Assembly: GCA_035319185.1 (NCBI GenBank)
Contig: DATHDF010000016.1
Coordinates: 1 to 25,381 of the forward strand
From: Fen-1308 sp035319185
GTDB taxonomy: Bacteria > Nitrospirota > Thermodesulfovibrionia > Thermodesulfovibrionales > Dissulfurispiraceae
Length of the DNA: 25,381 bases
Direction of reading: 5' to 3'
In this document: piece by piece, positions 15,922 through 23,445 of the stretch
Layout: every line of letters begins with the position of its first letter
Numbering within the stretch: the stretch's first letter is position 1
Program-made: the position numbers and the translations under genes
The notes under the pieces: generated by a model
Seen by the model: only the letters and a program-made list of their open reading frames with translations
Database searches by the model: none
Told to the model about the DNA's origin: nothing

Positions 15922-16484
15922 GCAAAGCCGACAGGAAGGGAGGACCCGGCATGAATAAAGTACGTTTGGCCACCACCTGGCTCGACGGCTGCTCAGGCTG
16001 CCACATGTCCTTTCTCGACATGGATGAGCGAATAATCGGGTTGGTTGATAAGGTGGATATTGTATACAGCCCCATCGTCGACGTCCACGAGTTCCCGGAA
16101 AATGTGGATGTCGCCCTTGTCGAAGGGGCAATCAGCAGCGACGAAGACGAGGAGAAGGCGAAGTTGATACGCGAACGGGCTAAGATATTGGTCTCTTTCG
16201 GTGATTGCGCGGTGACAGCAAACGTTCCGAGCATGCGGAACTTCTTCAAACTCGACGATCTCTATAATAGAGCATATCTGGAGAATGCGGCTGTAAACCA
16301 GCAGGTGCCGACAAACCGCATACCGCATTTGACGACAAGGGCAAGGCCTGTTCATGAAGTGGTCAAGGTGGACCTCTTTCTGCCGGGATGCCCACCGCCG
16401 CCGGACATAATATACTTTTTGCTGACCGAACTGCTGGAGGGCCGCATGCCCGACCTGACAGGGAAGACACGTTTCGGCATATAA
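15918..16484 (+). CDS. hoxY: [NiFe] hydrogenase small subunit HoxY
   Basis: Small subunit of 188 aa carrying the proximal [4Fe-4S] cluster of a group 3d [NiFe] hydrogenase. The four ligands are visible: Cys25 and Cys28 in WLDGCSGCHMSF, Cys97 in SFGDCAVT and Cys158 in LPGCPPPPD. There is no Tat signal and no C-terminal anchor, so the enzyme is cytoplasmic, as expected for this group. The listed ATG overlaps the hoxU stop. A second ATG at 15951, eleven residues in and behind GGGAGGACC, would match the usual HoxY N-terminus better, so the true start is uncertain. hoxH follows after 25 bases. Confidence 0.95.
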   Translation: MSKADRKGGPGMNKVRLATTWLDGCSGCHMSFLDMDERIIGLVDKVDIVYSPIVDVHEFPENVDVALVEGAISSDEDEEKAKLIRERAKILVSFGDCAVTANVPSMRNFFKLDDLYNRAYLENAAVNQQVPTNRIPHLTTRARPVHEVVKVDLFLPGCPPPPDIIYFLLTELLEGRMPDLTGKTRFGI

Positions 16485-16509
16485 GCGCTGATAATTGAGG
16501 AGGCAATGA

Positions 16510-17976
16510 ATGGCAAAAGAGACTGCACCTAAAAAAACGGCATCCAAAGAGGACGCTGTGAAAGAAATTACCATAGAGCCGATAACCAGGATCGAAGGAC
16601 ACGGCAAAATAACACTCTTTCTCGATGACGGCGGGAATGTGAAAGACGCACAGTTTCATGTGACACAATTCAGGGGATTCGAAAAATTCACCGAAGGGCG
16701 GCCCTTCAGCGAGATGCCGTCGATCGTGGAGAGAATTTGCGGCATCTGCCCGATTTCCCACTCTATAGCTTCCGCGAAGGCTTGCGATGCCCTTCTGGGT
16801 GTGCGCATACCGGAGCCTGCAATCAAGATCAGGAAATTGCTTAATTGCGGCTCCTTCATCGAATCCCATGCTCTGAGCTTTTTCCATCTTTCGTCGCCGG
16901 ACCTGCTGCTGGGCTTCGATTCCGACCCGGCAAAACGGAATATCGTGGGCTTGATCAAGGCAAATCCGGCTGTTGCAAAAGATGGTATCCGGCTTCGCCA
17001 GATAGGCGGCCATATAGTGGAGTGGCTCGGCAAAAAGAGGGTGCACCCGGCATGGGTTGTCCCCGGCGGTGTAAATGAGCCGCTTACCGTTGAACACAAA
17101 GACATGATGCTGGCGGAACTTCCGGAGGCATTCGACATCATCAAACGCACCCTTTCATTCTTCAAGAGAGAGGTCAGCAAGCACCAGGAGGAAGCACGTA
17201 CCTTCGGCAACTTCCCCAGTCTCTTTCTGGGGCTGGTAAACGAAGAGGGCAACTGGGACCTGACTGACGGCCGGCTGAGGGTCATCGATACAAAAGGCGG
17301 CATTGTTGCCGACATGATTGAAGCTTCAAAATACCAGGACATCATTGCAGAGGCTACCGAATCATTTTCTTACCTGAAGTCGCCGTATTACAAACCGGTT
17401 GGCTACCCCGACGGCCTCTACCGGGTGGGACCGGCAGCCAGGCTGAATGTCTGCAGCGGTATGGGCACCACTCATGCAAACGAAGAATGGGCTGAATTCA
17501 GAAGCCTTGAGCGGGGGCCTGTCTTAAGCTCTTTCCACAATCATTATGCGAGGCTTGTTGAGATCCTTGCCTGCATAGAGCTCGTTGAGAAGCTTCTGCA
17601 CGATCCTGAAATCCTGAGCCCGCATATACGATCATTTGCCCAACCGAATCATTGGGATGGCGTCGGATGCATCGAAGCCCCTCGCGGCACTCTGATTCAC
17701 CATTACAAAACAGATGAAAACGGTCTCATGCAATGGGCTAATCTGATTGTCGCCACAGGCCACAACAATTTGGCAATGAACAAGAGCGTCCTTCAGGTAG
17801 CAAGGCATTTCGTCAACGGCACCAAGATCACCGAGGGAATGCTCAACCGGGTAGAGGCGGTCATCCGCGCATATGACCCGTGTCTGAGCTGCTCCACTCA
17901 TGCGCTGGGTCAGATGCCCCTGCATGTAGTACTGGCAGATGCATCTGGCAACGTGCTTGATGAGAAAATGAGATAA
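16510..17976 (+). CDS. hoxH: [NiFe] hydrogenase large subunit HoxH (precursor)
   Basis: Catalytic subunit of 488 aa that binds the Ni-Fe(CN)2CO centre and interconverts H2 with protons and electrons. The nickel ligands are present: Cys77 and Cys80 in RICGICPISHS and Cys458 and Cys461 in DPCLSCSTH. A 24-residue extension follows His464 (ALGQMPLHV to the end), the piece normally removed by the maturation protease after nickel insertion; the likely protease gene lies just downstream on the other strand. The first 20 residues are Lys/Glu-rich and precede the conserved TIEPITRIEGHG start, an unusual addition. GAGGAGG lies seven to nine bases upstream of the ATG. The assembly genes hypABCDEF are not in the window. 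Confidence 0.96.
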   Translation: MAKETAPKKTASKEDAVKEITIEPITRIEGHGKITLFLDDGGNVKDAQFHVTQFRGFEKFTEGRPFSEMPSIVERICGICPISHSIASAKACDALLGVRIPEPAIKIRKLLNCGSFIESHALSFFHLSSPDLLLGFDSDPAKRNIVGLIKANPAVAKDGIRLRQIGGHIVEWLGKKRVHPAWVVPGGVNEPLTVEHKDMMLAELPEAFDIIKRTLSFFKREVSKHQEEARTFGNFPSLFLGLVNEEGNWDLTDGRLRVIDTKGGIVADMIEASKYQDIIAEATESFSYLKSPYYKPVGYPDGLYRVGPAARLNVCSGMGTTHANEEWAEFRSLERGPVLSSFHNHYARLVEILACIELVEKLLHDPEILSPHIRSFAQPNHWDGVGCIEAPRGTLIHHYKTDENGLMQWANLIVATGHNNLAMNKSVLQVARHFVNGTKITEGMLNRVEAVIRAYDPCLSCSTHALGQMPLHVVLADASGNVLDEKMR

Positions 17977-17993
17977 GCAGTAGGCTGATCAGG

Positions 17994-18023
17994 GCCGCCG
18001 GCACATCGGCGGCTTTCTATTTT
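17994..18023 (+). terminator. Intrinsic terminator of the hox operon
   Basis: A 7-base-pair GC-only stem (GCCGCCG 17994-18000, CGGCGGC 18007-18013) with a six-base loop is followed by TTTCTATTTT, 17 bases after the hoxH stop. The T tract is present only on the plus strand, so it ends hox transcription but not that of the convergent protease gene, whose last codons it overlaps. Confidence 0.85.
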
Positions 18024-18493
18024 CCTGCCCTGAATGAAGAGACACGTGCTAATACCTTGTCGACCAGTGCCGGCAGTGCAGCAGCTACAACCGGAGAAAG
18101 CCCCTCGCCATGTTCGAATGATTCTGCTGAGACCGAGTAAAGATACGCTTCAGGACATTTATTGTAAAGCGCCTGCACAACGCTAAGGAGAACGCCTGGC
18201 TGCAGGTGATGCGAGAAGCTCGACGGAACCGAAATTTCCGGAATAACCTTTTCCTCAGCCAATTGCCCGGGTGCGCCGCCAACACGCGCATCCATGAATA
18301 TTACAAGCCCCGCTTCGCTAAGCTCCATTGCCAACTCTACACCCATCTGATGCCTGACCATAACAACAGTCTCGTTGTCGTGCAAGAGCTCTTCGAGCCT
18401 CTGCGCAGCAGCAGCACCCAGGCCGTCATCCCCACGCAGCGGGTTCCCGTATCCTATGATCAAGACCTTGCCCACGGTTCGCTCAGATTTCAT
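18017..18493 (-). CDS. hoxW: [NiFe] hydrogenase maturation protease (HoxW/HycI type)
   Basis: Nickel-dependent endopeptidase of 158 aa that cleaves the C-terminal extension of the hydrogenase large subunit after the metal centre is built. The family start GYGNPLRGDDGLG is present, with nickel-site candidates Asp22/Asp23, Asp68 in FMDAR and His96 in SHHLQPG, matching the Glu/Asp-Asp-His set known from HybD. It faces hoxH tail to tail, 40 bases away, so it has its own promoter and is not part of the operon. HoxH is its obvious substrate. I chose the ATG at 18493; a TTG directly before it is also open. The ribosome binding site is weak (GTAAG). The symbol follows context rather than a tested specificity. 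Confidence 0.9.
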   Translation of the reverse strand: MKSERTVGKVLIIGYGNPLRGDDGLGAAAAQRLEELLHDNETVVMVRHQMGVELAMELSEAGLVIFMDARVGGAPGQLAEEKVIPEISVPSSFSHHLQPGVLLSVVQALYNKCPEAYLYSVSAESFEHGEGLSPVVAAALPALVDKVLARVSSFRAGK

Positions 18494-18496
18494 CAA

Positions 18497-18818
18497 ACTT
18501 ACAGTTGCACAATATTTCTAACGCCAGGATGGTAGTGATGAATCAAAGGCTTTAAAGCGATACCTATTAAGATTTTCATACCCATGAATTTATCAATAAC
18601 AAGAATTTACAAATGGTCAAATTCCTGTAGTCCCGATGAATATGGTTTCAGCATCACATTTTAAAGACTTTGATACGTTCCTACCATCCTTTCTATGCAA
18701 CGCTAGGGTTAAGTATACATTTTTTTAGAAAAACGTTCCTGCTATTGCAATATGCGTCTTTTGCCTGTAATTTAAAAATGACCTCAAATCATCCTTAAAC
18801 AATCCAGGGGGTGAGATA
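18497..18818. other. AT-rich divergent intergenic region
   Basis: About 320 bases with no credible gene, between the divergent maturation protease and transglutaminase-like genes. It should contain both promoters. A weak pair TTGCAA (18745-18750) and TAATTT (18768-18773) with 17-base spacing lies upstream of the plus-strand gene. A perfect 10-base inverted repeat (AGGATGGTAG at 18526-18535, CTACCATCCT at 18681-18690) encloses 145 bases. I saw no RNA gene or riboswitch-like structure. Confidence 0.5.
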
Positions 18819-20387
18819 ATGTGCTTCGATGCAAGCAACGTGAAGGGCCTTTTAAAATGGAACTGGGACGGCGATGTGATCATTCATCAGCCAATAGTAC
18901 CGTCCGGACGCAAAGTTGTGGGGGTGCGCAGCCGTCGCAGCTATAACATTGACGTGCGCGAATACCTGACATCCACTCATAATGCTGTGATGCAACAGGT
19001 TGTTAGGGAGACGCTCCCCCGCTACATAAAAAAACACGGGGGCAGTGTTGCACGCTTCGAAGCGCATAAGCAGGGATCGTTCGACTACCGGGCGGCTGCC
19101 ATTACAAATTTTGTGGCTGATACAATCGAGTATCAGTCCGGACGTGGCCGTGACCCCTGGCAGTTCCCCGATGAAACACTGGCAATAAAGGCCGGGGACT
19201 GCGAGGATCGCGCCTTTCTTCTGGCATCACTTATGTTGGCAGCAGGTATCAGTACATACAATATCCGTGTTGCCTTCGGAAAGATGATAGTTGATAATGA
19301 ACCCCACGATCACATGTGGGTAATGTACAAAAATGAACGCGGCAACTGGAACCTCGTAGAGCCCCTTCGTATTGGCAGGGCGCTCTCCGACGATCATATC
19401 CCTGCGACGAAGGACAAGAGCGCAGCCGCCCCGCAGGTCGAGTACGAACCGCATTTTCTTTTCAATGACAGCCACCTGTGGGCAATCAAAGACAGGGCCG
19501 ACCGAGACAGCCTTGACATTTTCCTTCACAGGGAATGGTCCCGGCTGAATCCGAAATTCGTTGGGCAGGTGCACATGTCCATTATTGAAGAGGCGATTTG
19601 CGGCGTGCCCGGCACTCCGTCCTGGGTGCTCAAAGAACTAAAGCGCAACTTCACTAGGCTCTTTCTTGCCGGGCCGATCGTTGATTCCATCGATCTGGAC
19701 ATTTCCGATTACAGCCCGCTTGACCATTTCGACAACGGATATATAGATGAATCATGGGACAGGGTTTCGCAAAACCTCGCTTCATTCAGGGAAGACAGCA
19801 GGACAAATCTGCAGTCGTTTGCCCGTGCAGCACATGCAATTGCCGATTTCTACGCCCACTCTTCTTACATGCATTTTGCGCAGCTGGTGGACCCCGGCTC
19901 GCCACAAGGACACGCCGAAATCAATGACCCGCCGGGTCAGGTGGCTATGAATGAGGCCCCATCGTATGAACCGCCGTCTACTTTTGACCTGACAAATAAT
20001 AAATTCAGCATCAATGAGAGCCTGTGGAAACTGGGCAAGGAGGCCGCTGCACGTAGATGGGCGAACCGCCTCATTTCAGGCCGCTATGCACAACCAGATG
20101 ATACTCAGCCCGGACTGACGAACCACCTTACTGAAGGACTGACAAACATTCCGAAAGAACTGAAAAATGCCTCTGGATTTTCCGACCGCGGCTCACTGCC
20201 TCACCACAATCAGATTGCTGTTGATGATTCAGATCCCGGTAAACAGCACTGCCTATATCGAAACGAAAAGCAGGACGAAACAGACCCGATGGCATATGAA
20301 AATCAGCTACGGTGGAGGAAGAACACGGCGGTTCTCCATGTCAGGAAAGCCTTCAGCGATAACTTCACCGGGCACGGCGATCAATAA
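18819..20387 (+). CDS. Transglutaminase-like cysteine protease / zinc phospholipase C-like fusion
   Basis: Protein of 522 aa with no signal peptide or membrane helix. Residues about 85-190 form a transglutaminase-like domain: Cys128 in AGDCEDRAFLLASL, His165 in HDHMWVMY and an acidic partner near NLVEPLR (Glu181). Residues about 245-360 resemble zinc-dependent phospholipase C/S1-P1 nuclease and HET-C-type proteins, with His252 (QVHMSIIEEA), His303 and Asp305 (LDHFDNG), and an H-x3-D-x3-H site (His339, Asp343, His347 in AAHAIADFYAHSSY). The rest (about 370-522) is polar, rich in Pro, Asn and Asp, and unrecognised. The ATG has AGGGGGTGAG upstream. The gene stands alone between a divergent and a convergent neighbour. 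I infer two hydrolytic activities in one chain; the substrate is unknown and a toxin-like or envelope role is only a guess. Confidence 0.8.
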   Translation: MCFDASNVKGLLKWNWDGDVIIHQPIVPSGRKVVGVRSRRSYNIDVREYLTSTHNAVMQQVVRETLPRYIKKHGGSVARFEAHKQGSFDYRAAAITNFVADTIEYQSGRGRDPWQFPDETLAIKAGDCEDRAFLLASLMLAAGISTYNIRVAFGKMIVDNEPHDHMWVMYKNERGNWNLVEPLRIGRALSDDHIPATKDKSAAAPQVEYEPHFLFNDSHLWAIKDRADRDSLDIFLHREWSRLNPKFVGQVHMSIIEEAICGVPGTPSWVLKELKRNFTRLFLAGPIVDSIDLDISDYSPLDHFDNGYIDESWDRVSQNLASFREDSRTNLQSFARAAHAIADFYAHSSYMHFAQLVDPGSPQGHAEINDPPGQVAMNEAPSYEPPSTFDLTNNKFSINESLWKLGKEAAARRWANRLISGRYAQPDDTQPGLTNHLTEGLTNIPKELKNASGFSDRGSLPHHNQIAVDDSDPGKQHCLYRNEKQDETDPMAYENQLRWRKNTAVLHVRKAFSDNFTGHGDQ

Positions 20388-20403
20388 GAATCATTCACGC
20401 TCT

Positions 20404-20853
20404 TTATCGGTGTTCTCTGATCTTTGCAAGCGTGTCACGATAGGTTTCATTCTTGGGATCGATTGCCACCGCCTTGGCTGCAAGGGCTTCCGCCTCGGAG
20501 AGGTTCTCCTGTTTCTTGTAATAAAGCCAGGCCAAATTATTGTATGCATCGGCGAGAGTCGGATCTTTGTCGATAGCCGTCTTATAGGAATCTTCAGCCT
20601 TGCCTGATTCACCTTTCTGAAAATAGACATTGCCCAGATAAACATAAGCGAGGGGGATTTTCTTGGAAGCCTTTTTATATTCGTCGATGGCAGGATCGAA
20701 TTCCGCTTTCTTCTCGTAAGCCACACCAAGGTTCAAATGCTCTTGCGGAGATAGCGGATCATCCAGGACGATGATTCGCGGCAGAGAACACGAGGAAACA
20801 AGCAGGATGAAAAAAAAGGATAAACACATATGAACAAATCTGCACCCCGTCAT
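20404..20853 (-). CDS. TPR-repeat lipoprotein
   Basis: Lipoprotein of 149 aa: a hydrophobic leader (LSFFFILLV) ends in the lipobox LVSSC with the lipid-accepting Cys22. Three or so tetratricopeptide repeats follow, recognisable in HLNLGVAYEKKAEFDPAIDE, YVYLGNVYFQKGESGKAEDS and AYNNLAWLYYKKQE. Such proteins serve as protein-binding scaffolds in the periplasm. I chose the ATG at 20853 because it shares its A with the stop of the preceding cysteine-peptidase gene (TAATG) and gives a proper signal peptide; an upstream in-frame ATG at 20910 would bury that signal. In the related PA2778 family, a TPR region is often attached to the C39-like peptidase; here the two parts are separate coupled genes. 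Confidence 0.88.
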   Translation of the reverse strand: MTGCRFVHMCLSFFFILLVSSCSLPRIIVLDDPLSPQEHLNLGVAYEKKAEFDPAIDEYKKASKKIPLAYVYLGNVYFQKGESGKAEDSYKTAIDKDPTLADAYNNLAWLYYKKQENLSEAEALAAKAVAIDPKNETYRDTLAKIREHR

Positions 20854-21425
20854 TACTCGCTTTTCCCCTTTGGTTTTATCCACAAGGTCCAATTGTTTGT
20901 CCGTTTCCACGATTTGAGAAAATCTTCATTCGATAAATATATTTTTTCGGACCTCACTGAATTAACAATCACGCCGTTGTCATCATATCCGATTATGTCC
21001 ATAAAGTGATCAACCCTGTATACGTATATTCCGTAATCGACCAGCACAACCAGCGGATATCCGGCCCGTATCTTCGACCTGAGATCGTCGAGACTTCCCG
21101 AATATTGAGTTGCAGAATACCCCAGCCTTTCAGCATACAACACCATATCAATGGTAAGAGTGCCCCTTGCAGACTTGCTGAAGATCGCATTAGCAATCTC
21201 CCCGATGTCAACGCTTGATCCCCAGTAGTGCAGGACCCCCGCAAGAGAAGCCGGTCCGCACTGATAGTCTTCCTGAGGAAAGAAGGGGACGTTGTCGAGT
21301 ACAACAGCGTTCACATGAGGCTTTACCGGCGAGGAGGAACACGCAGACAGCAATAGTGCAACCATAATAATAGCCAGCGCCTTTTTTATCACGATTTTAT
21401 TGAGGCAGGGACCGGGGCAGGGCAT
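20853..21425 (-). CDS. C39-like cysteine peptidase lipoprotein (PA2778-like)
   Basis: Protein of 190 aa with a lipobox (LLSAC, Cys29) and a papain-fold domain like peptidase family C39. The catalytic Cys56 lies in PQEDYQCGPASLAGVLHYWG and the His140 in VDHFMDIIGYDDNG, followed by an Asn in VIVNS. Unlike the C39 domains of bacteriocin exporters, no transporter is attached, so it is predicted to act free in the periplasm, tethered by lipid. The start at 21425 is supported by GGGAG six bases upstream; the alternative ATG at 21446 has none. It follows the PA2779-like gene by 26 bases and is coupled to the TPR lipoprotein gene. This pair occurs together in many Proteobacteria; its substrate is not established. 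Confidence 0.88.
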   Translation of the reverse strand: MPCPGPCLNKIVIKKALAIIMVALLLSACSSSPVKPHVNAVVLDNVPFFPQEDYQCGPASLAGVLHYWGSSVDIGEIANAIFSKSARGTLTIDMVLYAERLGYSATQYSGSLDDLRSKIRAGYPLVVLVDYGIYVYRVDHFMDIIGYDDNGVIVNSVRSEKIYLSNEDFLKSWKRTNNWTLWIKPKGKSE

Positions 21426-21451
21426 TGATCTCTCCCACCCCGGCATGCAAA

Positions 21452-21844
21452 TTATCTGACAACAACCCTGTGCCCGGTCAAGTTGATAATTACGATAACA
21501 AGAATAGCAATAACCAGAAGCGCTATGATGATGCCGAGGGCCCCGTCACCGCCGACCTTCATATCATCCAGCTGCAGCGCAAAGTTGTGTATCTGCTGAT
21601 CGCTCATCTGAGACAGCCTGGCTTCGACCTCGCTCTGCGTCAGTCCGTATTGCTCAAGCCTTTCCCTAATCATCTTGGATTCCAACACCTTCTGGATACT
21701 GGCGAGATCTGCCTGCCTGTCCGTCTGGGCCAGGGCTATAACTTCCGAAGGAGCAAGACCGGCGTCTACCCTCGGGGCTATGCCTATAACAAACATTGCA
21801 ATCACAAGATACCAGGCAACCTGCTTCATAAATGGGACTCTCAT
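21452..21844 (-). CDS. PA2779-family membrane protein
   Basis: Small protein of 130 aa with an N-terminal signal or anchor (about 8-24), a helical polar middle containing LAPSEVIALAQTDRQADL and EQYGLTQSEVEARLSQM, and a strongly hydrophobic C-terminal helix (about 99-123, GIIIALLVIAILVIVIINL) ending in a short basic tail. This layout is typical of the PA2779 family, which is regularly encoded beside a PA2778-type C39 peptidase, as here. A small membrane protein encoded next to a C39-like peptidase could be its substrate or partner, but that is inference. The start ATG has GGAGG ten bases upstream and lies about 45 bases downstream of the predicted transcription start. Confidence 0.85.
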   Translation of the reverse strand: MRVPFMKQVAWYLVIAMFVIGIAPRVDAGLAPSEVIALAQTDRQADLASIQKVLESKMIRERLEQYGLTQSEVEARLSQMSDQQIHNFALQLDDMKVGGDGALGIIIALLVIAILVIVIINLTGHRVVVR

Positions 21845-21894
21845 TACCCTTCCACCTCCTCACATGACAAAACAGTAGGGAAACCCTCCCTTAC

Positions 21895-21923
21895 ACTATA
21901 AACGGATAACCGCGCAGTGTCAA
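21895..21923 (-). promoter_or_regulatory. Near-consensus sigma70 promoter for the PA2779-PA2778-TPR operon
   Basis: On the minus strand a perfect TTGACA (21918-21923) and TATAGT (21895-21900) are separated by the ideal 17 bases. The predicted start of transcription is near 21888, about 45 bases before the gene. It coincides with the inverted repeat AGGGA-N5-TCCCT (21877-21891), a possible operator or 5' hairpin. Nearly ideal spacing and sequence suggest strong or repressible expression. Confidence 0.8.
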
Positions 21924-21986
21924 CATATTGGCCGCAAGGCTGCGACGGAATTGAATCTCAGGGGTTTCGTTATCGACTGTAAGGGA

Positions 21987-22955
21987 CTAACCGAGTATCT
22001 TGGCGGCTTCTTTTGCGAAGTAGGTGAGGATAATGTCTGCGCCTGCACGGCGTATCGAGGTGAGGATTTCCATCATCGCCCTTTCTTCATCGATCCATCC
22101 CAGCTGCGCTGCGGCTTTGACAAGTGAATATTCACCACTTACGTTATAAGCGGCGACCGGCAGGTTGAAGGTGTTCTTAATATCCGAAATGATGTCGAGG
22201 TATGAAAGAGCAGGCTTGACCATGACGATGTCGGCTCCTTCGGCAACGTCCATCGCAACCTCTTTCAGGGCTTCGCGTCTGTTTGCAGGGTCCATCTGGT
22301 ACGAACGTCTGTCGCCGAATTGCGGCGTAGATTCGGCTGCCTCCCTGAAGGGGCCGTAAAATGCGGATGCATACTTTGCGGCATAAGCCATGACAGGCGT
22401 GCCGGTAAAACCCTCCTGATCGAGGGCCGCACGGATGGCGCCCACCCTGCCGTCCATCATATCCGAAGGCGCGACCATATCAGCGCCGGCTTTCGCATGA
22501 GAAACGGCTTCAAGGCACAGCAGCCTGAGTGTCTGGTCGTTTTCGACATCGCCCTTATCGATAACCCCGCAATGTCCGTGGCTTGTATACTCGCAGAGAC
22601 AGACGTCGGTGATCACATACAGCTCGGGCACTGCGTCCTTCACGGCCTTGATTGCTTGCTGGACTATGCCGTCTTCGGCATATGCGCCCGTGCCGAGCTC
22701 GTCCTTGCTATCGGGGATGCCGAAGAAGATGACCGAAGGAATGCCGAGAGAATGGACCTCTTTTGCGTTCTTGACCAGATGGTCGATGGATTCCTGATAG
22801 CAGCCCGGCATCGAGGATATCTCTTTTCTGACGCCTTTGCCGGCAGTTACAAAGAGGGGATAGATAAAGTCATCGGGCGAGACGGTGGTCTCCCTGACCA
22901 TCTTCCTGATGACCGGATTTTTTCTCAGCCTTCTATATCTATGGACGGGAAACAT
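21987..22955 (-). CDS. hemB: Delta-aminolevulinic acid dehydratase (porphobilinogen synthase)
   Basis: Cytoplasmic enzyme of 322 aa that condenses two 5-aminolevulinate molecules to porphobilinogen in haem, sirohaem and cobalamin synthesis. The two Schiff-base lysines are present: Lys194 in AYAAKYASAFYGPF and Lys247 in VMVKPALSYLD. The zinc-site cysteines Cys119, Cys121 and Cys129 (DVCLCEYTSHGHCG) show it is the catalytic-zinc type rather than the magnesium/Asp type. Start and length are standard (MFPVHRYRRLRKNP). No good ribosome binding site is visible upstream; a 10-base-pair hairpin with a T-rich tail ends a few bases before the ATG. It follows the IscA-like gene on the same strand and may be partly co-transcribed with it. 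Confidence 0.97.
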   Translation of the reverse strand: MFPVHRYRRLRKNPVIRKMVRETTVSPDDFIYPLFVTAGKGVRKEISSMPGCYQESIDHLVKNAKEVHSLGIPSVIFFGIPDSKDELGTGAYAEDGIVQQAIKAVKDAVPELYVITDVCLCEYTSHGHCGVIDKGDVENDQTLRLLCLEAVSHAKAGADMVAPSDMMDGRVGAIRAALDQEGFTGTPVMAYAAKYASAFYGPFREAAESTPQFGDRRSYQMDPANRREALKEVAMDVAEGADIVMVKPALSYLDIISDIKNTFNLPVAAYNVSGEYSLVKAAAQLGWIDEERAMMEILTSIRRAGADIILTYFAKEAAKILG

Positions 22956-22956
22956 G

Positions 22957-22991
22957 CGAAAATAAACAGGGGCGAACCGCAGTTCGCCCCT
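22957..22991 (-). terminator. Hairpin with T-rich tail between iscA-like gene and hemB
   Basis: AGGGGCGAAC (22968-22977) and GTTCGCCCCT (22982-22991) form a perfect 10-base-pair stem with loop CGCA. On the minus strand it is followed by GTTTATTTT, so it can terminate or attenuate transcription leaving the IscA-like gene just before hemB. The stem core also resembles the palindromic repeat at 23446-23512, so it may be a member of the same repeat family. Confidence 0.6.
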
Positions 22992-23005
22992 GAATGTTGG
23001 TTATT

Positions 23006-23353
23006 TTAGCCGCAGCTGCTGCAACCCGAGCCGCAGGCTGAAGCGCCGCCGCCCGAACCGCACGAAGGCGCCTGGCCACCGCTGAGGATGAAGCCGGCCC
23101 TTTCGCCGTCGTCATAGTAGTCGAGCGACATGCCGGTAAGCGACGGAAGGCATCCCTTATCCACGAAGACTTTCAGGCCGTCCTTCTCGAAGACCTCGTC
23201 TTCGGCTGATGCCTTCTCGTCTATGTCAAGGCCGAAGGACGGGCCGCAGCACCCTCCGCCGGCATTGTAAACCCTGAGTCCCCAATCGGCCTTGCCTTCC
23301 TCCGCAAGGACCACCTTGGCCTTTTCGGCCGCTTTATCTGTAATTGTAAACAC
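23006..23353 (-). CDS. IscA/HesB-type iron-sulfur carrier with Cys-rich tail
   Basis: Protein of 115 aa related to the A-type Fe-S carriers that deliver clusters to apoproteins. Recognisable parts are FTITDKAAEKAK at the N-terminus, NAGGGCCGPSFGLDIDEK with Cys35/Cys36, and the C-terminal segment. Canonical carriers end in a single CGC; here the tail from residue 96 is Gly/Ser-rich with Cys98, Cys107, Cys111 and Cys114, so the ligand set differs. The start is a GTG with GGAGG five bases upstream; the longer reading frame to 23497 adds a hydrophobic, unrelated stretch that runs through a repeat element and is not believed. It precedes hemB on the same strand. The name is by family; whether it carries clusters or another thiol-bound group is open. 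Confidence 0.85.
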   Translation of the reverse strand: MFTITDKAAEKAKVVLAEEGKADWGLRVYNAGGGCCGPSFGLDIDEKASAEDEVFEKDGLKVFVDKGCLPSLTGMSLDYYDDGERAGFILSGGQAPSCGSGGGASACGSGCSSCG

Positions 23354-23445
23354 TTGAACCTCCAGATTTTTGATACTTTTAGGATAATTGAATCTTGATT
23401 TAAAAAGCAAATTAGATAGAATGAGGATTTGATAGAAAATTACAG

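Noticed and set aside
16363..17097. Minus-strand open frame of 244 codons opposite hoxY/hoxH
   Set aside because: Antisense shadow of confidently identified hydrogenase genes; composition is odd and no family is seen.
20388..20403. Bidirectional terminator between the convergent fusion and TPR genes
   Set aside because: The gap is only 16 bases and no stem-loop with a T tract can be drawn there.
22320..23009. Plus-strand open frame of 229 codons opposite hemB
   Set aside because: Antisense shadow of hemB; runs through the intergenic hairpin.
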